Below, in pieces: positions 55,168 through 64,000 of a stretch of DNA of 64,000 nt. The notes beneath the pieces were generated by a model. It was not told the DNA's origin. It worked only from the letters and a program-made list of their open reading frames with translations, and ran no database searches. Position 1 is the first letter of the stretch; each line of letters begins with the position of its first letter. The stretch is from Euwallacea fornicatus. Lineage: Eukaryota > Arthropoda > Insecta > Coleoptera > Curculionidae. The position numbers and the translations under genes are program-made. The stretch spans positions 1,798,001 to 1,862,000 of the forward strand of contig NC_089557.1 in the NCBI RefSeq assembly GCF_040115645.1. The letters are read 5' to 3'.

Positions 55168-58100
55168 GGGACGCAGCCCACATGGGCCAAAGACCGAGAG
55201 AAGTCCATTCATCTATGCCGACTGCCCGAGACAAACGCTTTTGCTATTTAGACTCATCAGCGGCTCGCGAGGCAAGACGTATTCTTCAATGGCTTTTAAT
55301 ACGTTCCTGTTCCGGCAAATCGATAAATTTTCAACTTCTTGAGAGGGAACTTTATGGCCATCTGAGACCGCGTCACAGCCTAAGTGGACCATCATTTGTC
55401 GCCTGAGGTACAGAAAAAAGCGAACGCGTTTCAACAACTGAATTCCGGTTAGTTCAGGTTAGGTCAGACGCAGCAGGGGAAGCCACGGGATACAGGTGTT
55501 GAATATAGCACTAATTCGGCCTAAGGGGCGGCCCGCACAAGGGGGCGCTCTGCAGGGATCTCGTAAACCAGTAGAGATGCAAAATGGATGAAAACGAGAA
55601 AAATCGGACGAGGAAAGGGGATTGTTTTCGGAGATATTTGCGGGAAGTTCGAATGTTCGCGGTGTTCGGTTTATATCGTAACCGAGACAATCTCGCGTCA
55701 CTTTTTCTCCTCTGCAATACCTGTGCTTAAAATTTTGATCCAGAGAGCTCCTTTATGGTAAAGCTGCAAGCCGAACTTCATTTTAACACGAACACTTATG
55801 TTTCTCCCTCAACTAATACATCTCTTCAATAGACTTCACAAGAAGGTACTTTCATTAAAACGTGAGGCGCAGTTCGAACGTGCCCCTATTTCGTTAACCT
55901 ACAGCGTGCGCTTCACAACCCCGCTCTTTTCGAAATCAATATCCCCCGTTATTTTTTGCCCGGTGAAGCATGTAATGCTTCCGAAAACAACAAGAAAATT
56001 CTAAATAATGGATTTTGAAGTATCGTTTGCCCTTAATAATTACGGCTTGAGAAGGGTTTTCCATCGCTTCATTAAGCCCGGAGGTACCTTTCTTAGGGGG
56101 AAAAAGCAAAAACCACAGTCACTGTCAAATCTTCGTGTGCATTGCCGTCCCTTAAGACGTCGATAATGACTTTCCCGGCTATATCATTTTCTTGGGGTAA
56201 ATATCACTTTCGTCCCTCCTCATCGGTGAACGATTACGGACCACTCGACGAATTTCCCATGTGCATTGATTGTGCCATGTAATATCACGGATTAAACACA
56301 TTCTAGACATAAGCTACAGCTGAAAATTAGCTCAATATTTCGACTGCACCTATGTAAATTACCAACTTGATTTGGCGCTACGCAGTGGCGCGCCGCGCCG
56401 CCGAAGGCAGTGAATGAAATTTTCAAAGACCCAACAGTTTTCGAAATCTCTCGAAGAAAACGTTCTTTCGGGACAATGAGAGGGCAACCAAATTTATCGA
56501 TAATTTTTGGAAAGTTTATTCCAAGATAAACGAATCCCCGTAGTGCACGAGTGCCTTTCTCAGTTCGGCTTGCATGAGGGTAAAGTTGCCGAAACTTAAA
56601 GGTTCATTTTAGTTGCACCAATTGCATTTAAAGGGAGAATTTCGTGAATCCCGCCCTCGAAGAATACGGTCGCAAGATTGGAATATTTCAGCTTGATACA
56701 ACATCGCCAGGACGGCCAGGGAAATTATCGCGATAATTGCACTAGTGCGAATTACCGCTTCAATTTGCCGGTGATTGGCTCAGCGTAACAATGAAAAACC
56801 AGGATTGCATTATTGAAATATAAAATTCAACGGGTGGACGAGATTCCCAAGACGGCGCTCTGCGCCAGGCAGTGGCGTACCGGCCGGAATAAAATTGTGA
56901 CCCGAAGGAAAAACATCACCTCGCGTCGATCGGGGGACGCGGTGGGGGGAATTTTTTACTTTACGGGAAAGTGGCGATGTGACAATTCGCTTCAAAACTC
57001 CATTGTTTGCGAACATACTTTTAGTTGCCGCAGTTACTGATACTACGGCTTAACGTGATGCGTAGGTGCGGGTGTCTGCCGAGTTCCCAACTGGTGATAA
57101 CGCCCGACAGATGTCGCCCGGCGCTCTGAACAGCTCTTCCCGTAAAACTCGCCGCCATATTTTCAGCGTTACGCGACACAGTCCTAACTCGTACCGAACA
57201 AAGTAGGGCCATTTCATCTTTGAAAACTTCATTTCAACGAGACTCTAATAACACGAAACACACACAAGAACATAAACATATGAAACCTCGTAAAAGCCGG
57301 TTTCCTCCCGAATAATCCTTCCGCTTTGCAGGCAAAAATACCCCGACCAGGTTGGAAATCCCCGAGGGAGTTATCCCCAAGTTTATTTTCATCGAATAAT
57401 ATTACACAACGATGGCGTAATGGCTTATTCAGACATACCTTATAGCTGGAATTTTGTTATACATATTATGGAGCGGAGAGATGTGAAACGCTCAGGTGTG
57501 TTTCCCGGGGAACGGTTGGTTTTTCCCCTGATGTTGTCGGAATAAAACTTTTATCGGGCCGAGGGGTAAGTTTGGGGTATATTAGATCGATTCAGCGACA
57601 TCCATGAGCAATTTGCCAAAAACAAACATTCAGGACGCGGGATGATTGAACCTTTAGTCTGACGGATAAATCGAGTTTGATTGGTGCTGCAGGATCGTTG
57701 CAATTCCATATCTCATCCCACCAGCCACAACTGACGCGCCCGGAGGAGATAAACGATGTTTATTTGTCCGATTGCCGGATCATTAGCCAGATAGGTATTA
57801 TTTATCCCCTGCAGCTCGATAACGTCAGGTTGCACATAAATTCGGCATTCAAAGGCCGTTCTCACCTAAAAGAAGAACAAGATTAATCGATGCAGCAAAT
57901 AAACACGCAACAATGCAGCCATAAGGCACAATACCGAAATGACTTGGGGGAAATTTGCTTTCAATGAGGCGGGCACAAAATATTCGACAGCGAATTAGTT
58001 GTTCAATGGATAAGCAGCCTCATAATGGTGCCCGCCGAACTTCTGGAAGTGGAATTTGAAATTTTCGGTTGGATTAGTGCGGTTCTGCGGCAGGCAGGCT

Positions 58101-58364
58101 TTCGATAGAGGACTGCAATATTTAGACGTTCTGTTTTCCGGGCATAACGAAACGGGATAAATAGGGAACTGGAGCAAATTTCACTCGAATCGTCCAATTT
58201 CTGTCCTGCCCCGCGGGCCTGAGAAACTTCGACGCGCGACCGAAAAGTACCGCGAGTCGCCGCAACTTCTTGTGGCGGTTGGACTTTGACGAAAAACTCC
58301 CGAACGGTTGGACGGTCGAATTGTCGCAAAAACCGCGACGGGGTTTCAAGTTTCGGGAGCCGTA

Positions 58365-59450
58365 CGGGGGGTCCCCGAACTACCCGGTCGAACTCCCGGA
58401 GGCGGCGCCACGCGTCAAAGGCTCCCGAAAATCTAAGGTAGAAAATTTCGGACGAACTCCGCCCGCTTTGAGGAAATTCCGATATTTGAGGAGTTGTCGT
58501 ATTTCGTAATCTAAAAGCCCCCCGTGTCTTCCTTTGCACTGCCGCTGCAAAAATTCCAGCAGCACCGTTGGAAAACCATTTAGATTTCCCATTTTAAACA
58601 ACCACTACGAGTTCGCCTTATTTGCGCTTTGCTTACTTTCAGAGGCCCGAACGTAAAACTCTTCCGTTTCGTTCTTTTCGTTAAATTTGCAACTGTCCAT
58701 TGCTCCAGAACATCCCCCATTCTACGCCACCTCGCACCTCATCGAAAACGTCTACGAGCACCTTTCCACCGTGATGCCGTTGCTTGAGTTCACCTTACTT
58801 TTAAAATAGTGAGGGTGCTGTCAGCCATTGAAGACCGCTTGCACAGAGAAAAACTGCTTTGGCGAAAATTGATCAACTACTTAAACAAACGTTGTGAGTT
58901 ACAAGTGTTGTTCAAAGCGCTCCCGTTGTTGGCGGGAGCAGGACCTACACCTCCGAAGAATTGGTGGTTTTCGACAACTGGCACTGCCCTCACTCTTTTA
59001 AAAGTAAGGTAAACTCACGAAACGATACCACGGTAGAAAGGTACTTGGTTGCAGGTCTTTTTGATGGAGTGTGAAATGGCATAGGGCGGCGAATCGCTTG
59101 GAGCAATGGGCAGCGAATAAAAATGAAAATTTAACAAAATGAAAGAAATAAAAAAGTTTTACGCTCAGGCCTTTGAATAGTGAGTGGAGTGCAGATAAGA
59201 TGAACTCGTAGTGGTTGTTTAAAATAAGAGATCTAAGTGGCTTTTCAACGGCACTACCGGATTTTTTGTAGCAGCAATGCAGAGAAAGGCACGGGGCCGT
59301 TTCAATTACAAAACACGGTAAGTCCTCAGAAATCAAAAGTGAATTTTCCTCAAAACGGAGAGAGTTTTGCGAAATACTCTACGTTTTTGGTAACATTTGA
59401 TGTGTAGAACCACCTCCTGAAGTTAGGCTAGATAATTCGGACACACGCTG
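58365..59450. mobile_element. Foldback element, 1.09 kb, arms of about 470 bp
   Basis: Flanked by TA. Left end CGGGGGGTCCCCGAACTACC, right end (inverse) CAGCGTGTGTCCGAATTATC. Left arm to about 58835 and right arm from about 58985 align throughout with scattered substitutions and small gaps. Well-matched blocks are TTTTAAACAACCACTACGAG, CCCATTGCTCC-type and ACCTTACTTTTAAAA. The spacer is about 150 bp and nothing in it is recognisable as coding. Open frames here, such as 58003-58539, are by-products of GC-rich arm sequence. Confidence 0.8.
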
Positions 59451-60360
59451 TACGTTATAGGAGAGACGCTAGGCATTGAGGCCATAGAGCAACTCCGAAC
59501 TTAGTTCTTTAGCTTCATATCCGTTCATATATCTGTGCCATCGCTTATTCCTTTGTCTTAGCTTCGATCTTGTGCATCGCCTTTATCATCGTCTCCATCA
59601 TCAATTCATCGACCTACTAAGTAGGCAGAATCTCCAATGACTGAACGCCTCCGCGTTTCTTCTAAAACTCCATAAATCTTCATTAACATCCTCGGCGTGC
59701 CTCAATCAGCAACTGTCCTGAGGCGGATTAAAATTAAATATTCCTCAGACATTCTTAAAATTCCCAGGAAGATCTTTTTCTAAACACTTGCTCTGGCACT
59801 TCAAAGGATTTTTATCTTCGGCTAAACGGAAACTATGAGGAGTTCGATAATGGATGGCATATCTATTAACCAGGACCTCACAGGTGAACGGTTCTGTTAA
59901 TTAACTGTTAACTTAATTAATCAACAGTACCGGCATTCTCCGATACTATTTTTAATGAGAGCAGTCGATTGTAATTTTGATACGCCACTGAAAGGGGTAT
60001 TTTGCGCCTAAAATGTGACGGTAAATCACATTTTCTGACGGTTTGAAAAGAGCCCTGTTTTTATAAAAAAAACTACAGAGTGGGACTTTTTCGGTAGCCG
60101 GGCCCATTTTCTACCAACTTTTTATCTCGAAAATTGAATTCTACGGAAAACTGTAAGAGACGAAAGTTTCTAAATAGCGCGACGGATTGCAATTTCAGAA
60201 TGCGAACGGTCAGTGACGCGCCACGATAAAATAAGCCAAATTTTTAACCCCGAAAGTGTACCACTGTATCGTATGTAGATTTTAGAGGGATATGTCCGTA
60301 ACAGCCCAAGGCAATGAATGAACTTAGGGGGATGTTCCTTTTACACCATCAAGATAATGG

Positions 60361-60558
60361 TTTTGGTTTATGCCAGATGGTGCTCCTGCGCATTATGCCA
60401 TACATGTAAGCAGGTTCTTGAATACGAAATTTCCACATCGATGTATTGGTCGTCGCAGTGGACATCTGTGGCCACCACGAAGTCCCGAGCTGAACCCGTT
60501 TGATTTTTTTTTGGGGGGGTTTTCGAAAGATGGAAAATGCGCGCAACCACTTAATTGA
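60361..60558 (+). pseudogene. Tc1/mariner-type transposase fragment
   Basis: The frame reads WFMPDGAPAHYAIHVSRFLN, then FPHRCIGRR, WPPRSPELNPFDFFLGGFSKD. DGAPAHY (second catalytic Asp) and the RSPELNPFDFF block (third acidic position) are hallmarks of IS630/Tc1/mariner DDE transposases of the type common in insects. A TAA sits in frame just upstream (60355-60357) and the frame stops after about 60 residues, so only the C-terminal catalytic part survives. Element ends were not found. It could belong to the family that mobilised the TA-flanked elements nearby, but that is speculation. Confidence 0.75.
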
Positions 60559-61223
60559 ACCTTTTCCGATTTTACCGTTCTGTTTAGGGCTCAGGTGCGT
60601 GTTAAGACGGGCAGTCGGTCAGCGCAGCAACCCACTTTTGCCTTTGTCTGGGGGTTCGCGAGCAACATCCATCGTACGAGAATAAATAAATAAAAGCTCT
60701 TTGACATATTAATTCCACGCGACACCCGAATATAGAAGAACTTTCTTCATAATGAAAGCAGCAACTGTCCCGTCCAGGCTGCATTCCCGGATGCTCGAAA
60801 TTGTTGCTTCGATGCAACATGATGGAATGTGCTGCCTCGTACACGTCAGATGTTGCTCGTGCGATCGATAACAGTTTCGCGTTGTTGGCGAACTGTGCGA
60901 AATGTCCGCAGAAAAAATTAATTTGTCCATTTCGTAGCAGGACAAGTTTCCATTTAAATGCAAAGCTGACCCGATCCACAGATACAATCTATACAGGGGG
61001 GTCTTTCCCCGATGATTAACGTTCCCGAAGGTCGAAATTAACGCTTGTCCTGGCCCGGCTAATATCCGCGCTAAACGGATCCAGGGGTAGTTTACGTGCC
61101 GCGCATTGCAATGCATAAAATTAAATTCACTCTCGATGGGATTTTGTATTATGTTGCATCGCGGAAACAATCAAACAGAAAACAAGCGGGGAGTCATCAC
61201 AATCAAGATCTTCGGATTATAGT

Positions 61224-61249
61224 TAAAAAAAAAAAAAATTAAAAAAAAA
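61224..61249 (+). repeat. Poly(A)-rich tract
   Basis: A14, TT, A9 in sequence. No element body was recognised next to it. Confidence 0.85.
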
Positions 61250-62100
61250 TACATCCAAATATGGGGGTCCGCAAGGAGTATCAACACTTCTCGCCTTCGA
61301 TCTGCATAAGCCGGGGGGATTAGCGTGTGGGGTTGGTGGTGTTGAAAGCTCGCTGTTAAGAGATAAAGCTAACAGCGGTAGAGAGGGCAAATTAAAGATG
61401 CTGGTAAAAATTTAAAGGAAATAAAGACAATCAATTAGGATCCTATCAGTATTGTAGGAAAACGGGCATAAAATGAAATCCTTGGTTTACAAACTAACCT
61501 TTTACAGCCGCTGCCATAATAAAAGCAATCTGACAGCGTTCTCGGCAAAGTGCCAGAGCACAAAGGGCAAATGCATTTTCAACAAAAAACTACTAACACT
61601 AGAATTTCATTACTCCGCCTGCTTTGGAATTTTTATTCTTCATTAATGGCAATAAACGGTAACCTGTTTTTGCATAGAGCGTCATTAAATTTTCAAATCC
61701 GAGTTCGAAATCTCTTCTGGACAGACTCCGCCAATGGCCCTTAAGTTTAAACTCTCGAGACGGGCCTGCTGTATGTCTAACGAGTTCGGCATGCCGGACA
61801 CGTCCCGGGACGGAATTTCTTAGAGGTTTCATACTCTAAACTCTTGCTTTCCAACAGAATCTGCGAAAAGGCTAAAAATAAGAAACTAATTTAATGGTTC
61901 TTGGTTGTAATATGAGCCGACAAGCGAAGGATCGTTAAAGAGGATCGGAAATTGAAATCCGGAAAAATGGCTGTTTTAAATTATGATGAGTTTACGAGGG
62001 AACGGATGCTGCTTTTCGATTGAAAGAGACGTTGTCAATGCCGAATGGTCCGAACCAACTTCAGGCGGTTGAGGTCAGTACACATTGCCGGGTAACTGTA

Positions 62101-62679
62101 CGGGGTGATTCGAGATTCAGTGCAAAATGTTAAGCGGCGTGTTTTCGAGGACAAAAGAAGTGTTTCTTTCCTCTACACGCGGTCCCGCAAATGCGTCGAT
62201 TTCGATATACAGGGCGCTAAAGAATTGTCATTGTCAAAATTCATAGGAGAGTTTAACTGCGCAGTTTGACACCTTTGCCAGTTTTCTGTCAAATTTTTTG
62301 AAATCTAAAATTCGCACGCACGAGAACACCAATTATTACTAAGAAAAAAAATAAAATAAAATAAAAAGCACCTAAATTGATGAAAACTTAAAATTCTGTG
62401 ATGAAAACGACTTCGATTTTTACGAACGACAATTTTAGATCCACAATAAACGTATTAACTTTCCGCTAGATCAAATTGTCGACAACTTTGACATAAAACG
62501 CGTAAAACTGTCAAACTGCGCCGTCATAGTCTACGACGAACTTCGATAATGACAACATTTTAACACCCCGTATATCGAAAACTAAACATTTGCGGACCCG
62601 CATTTGTGAGGAAAAAAGTGTTATTGTGGCCTCAAGGCTGCGCCCCTAAATCCTTTGTACTGTATTTTGAATCGCCCTG
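62101..62679. mobile_element. Concentric foldback element, 579 bp
   Basis: Flanked by TA. Left end CGGGGTGATTCGAGATTCAGT, right end (inverse) CAGGGCGATTCAAAATACAGT. Arms of about 200 bp align with many substitutions, including GCGGTCCCGCAAATG/GCGGGTCCGCAAATG and GCGCAGTTTGACA in both. A second inverted pair, TATACAGGGCGCTAA at 62206 and its inverse ending 62570, lies 109 bp inside each end. No coding capacity. Confidence 0.75.
62210..62570. mobile_element. Inner palindrome of the 579-bp foldback
   Basis: Starts CAGGGCGCTAAAGAATTGTC and ends as the inverse of CGGGGTGTTAAAATGTTGTC. Each end has a TA flank, and the flanks themselves (TTTCGATATA) are also mirror copies, being part of the outer arms. 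Confidence 0.6.
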
Positions 62680-64000
62680 TATAACAGCAGACATCAACCC
62701 TCCTCGCAGACCATTGAATCGATGAAGGACTATCAACTTCGAGACTTCGTGGCTTAGTCTTCTGACAACTTCTCAAGAACTTTCTGGAAATTGCCGGCAA
62801 TTTCTTTAGTACGTGTTTACAGGGTGTCCCAGAAACACTTGAGAGCATTATGTTGAAAATACGTCGATTTCACCTAATTTACTTTTAAGTAGGCGGAAAT
62901 GTCCTTTTTTCGACAAACAGTGATTCTTAATTGTCAACTTTGAAGCCGTTTGCACCGTAATCCATAAAATCGGCACTCGTACCTCTTCGTTGAGGGCAAC
63001 AAAGATGGCCGGTCGTATCAAAAATACTTCACAAGTAACGACGCCCTTTGTCCTCCGCAAATAAAATTATTCATGCTAATCGGGTGGTTTTTATTTCAGA
63101 GCTACGAAATTTGAAGTGAATACACTCTAAAAGAAAATTAATTATGTGAATATCTATGGCTTCATCAGTTGCTCTAAAAAGCTTCGAAATTTTTCGTTTC
63201 AGCAAGAGAACGGTCATTATTCTGCGAGCGTGCGGCAAGTGACTGCTTTGCGCACGTCGAAAAAACGGCCCGTTTGCTCGCGAGCTTTGCAACTAGTTTT
63301 ACAACGACGATAGCCACGAAGCGAACTGCAGATTTGGGGGAAGCTTCGCGGCGTACCGCTGACGTACCAACGGGAACTTTGAGGGGGTCAAGGGACATGC
63401 AACTGCACGGACCGCCTCGTCCTGTAGGTCCTAATAACCACGTGGTCCGTCCAGCTACTAAGTGGAACCCTGGTATTGGTTCTAGGGACTCTGGTGAACG
63501 CCCTCCGAGCGGCTGCCCACCAATTGCACCTGTCCACGAAGCTTAGTCTCGCTCCAATAATGTAAAGGAAAAATTTCGAACGATTCTCCCGACTACAGGG
63601 CGTTTGTTCCCGATCATTAAGATCTGCAGAGAAACAAAGGTAAACGTCAAACAATAAAACCGTACAAAAAGAGGCAGAAGCAGCAACAAGAAACGTTATC
63701 AAGAAAAACGACTCTGCCACAAAACAAATGACTTCAATTAGTTGACCATTCGCTTTACCTTAATTCCTTCTGTTCCCTAGGGAGCTATGCGATATTATCG
63801 AGCGGAGGTGGGTTGTTATGACAACCATTCGCTTCTAGACACGTTGGATCATTATCACAGATATTGCACACGGTATTTGAACGCAATGCTCCTGCCGAAC
63901 CGAAGATTGTTCCCGACAAAAAAGGGGCGATGAAATCAATCAAAGAAGGGTCATAATTATCGGTTATCAATACGATGGAACTCGATAAAGCAGACAGATG

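Larger units (their letters stand above)
48810..64000 (-). other. Probable Ddr 5' intron (runs off window)
   Basis: The first visible exon opens with one base of a split codon, so an upstream exon must exist. I looked on the minus strand for a discoidin N-terminus (a PLGM-type motif followed by an ASSS-type strand) with a phase-2 donor and found none. The stretch holds three foldback elements, a transposase fragment, (GA)n, pyrimidine and poly(A) tracts, and element starts near 62815 and 63592. Confidence 0.65.

Noticed and set aside
58003..58539. 178-residue open frame on the minus strand
   Set aside because: It overlaps the left arm of a foldback element and adjacent GC-rich DNA. The product has no recognisable motif.
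60709..61170. Possible missing discoidin N-terminal exon (an EHPGMQPGRD stretch)
   Set aside because: It resembles a PLGM motif only over a few residues. The following sequence does not match the discoidin strands and there is no phase-2 donor in the right place.

Overview
This window is animal nuclear DNA and almost certainly comes from an insect. The coding sequence is split by many GT-AG introns, there are microsatellites, long homopolymers and poly(A/T) tracts, and there are many short elements that begin TA|CAGGGTG and end CACCCTG|TA. Elements of that type are common in beetles, so a beetle is my best guess. That guess is an inference from repeat type, not a species identification.

I can support one gene. 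It is a discoidin domain receptor tyrosine kinase (Ddr), a collagen-binding receptor, on the minus strand. Seventeen consecutive coding exons lie between 48809 and 1226, and every intron phase between them matches. Spliced in silico they give 892 residues plus a stop codon, with one split codon at the upstream edge. In order the protein has most of the discoidin (F5/8C) domain, the discoidin-like domain, an extracellular stalk, one transmembrane helix, a tyrosine-rich and proline-rich juxtamembrane region, and a complete tyrosine kinase domain ending close to the C-terminus. The exons for the signal peptide and the first 30-40 residues of the discoidin domain were not found. They probably lie beyond position 64000, so 48810-64000 is read as part of a long 5' intron.

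Residue numbers below count from the first complete codon of the exon at 48578-48809.

Layout: 1-1225 is 3' UTR or downstream flank. 1226-2098 holds four kinase exons separated by short introns. 6508-9218 holds three exons for the kinase N-lobe. 15073-20514 holds the juxtamembrane and transmembrane exons. 25693-35780 holds the discoidin-like domain. 42515-48809 holds the discoidin domain. The rest is intron carrying transposon remnants, degenerate tandem repeats and low-complexity tracts.

The most interesting signals are of three kinds. (1) Protein: the kinase has Asp-His-Ala where DFG is expected; two in-frame splice donors of equal phase in the juxtamembrane exon would add or remove 23 residues; and a cysteine pair of vertebrate DDRs is lost at both positions. 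(2) Mobile DNA: four long foldback elements with TA flanks, three of which carry further TACAGGG-like ends inside the arms at nearly equal distances from both ends, giving concentric palindromes. (3) RNA-like: two or three short motifs that resemble a hammerhead ribozyme core. I saw no tRNA, rRNA, CRISPR array or second protein-coding gene.
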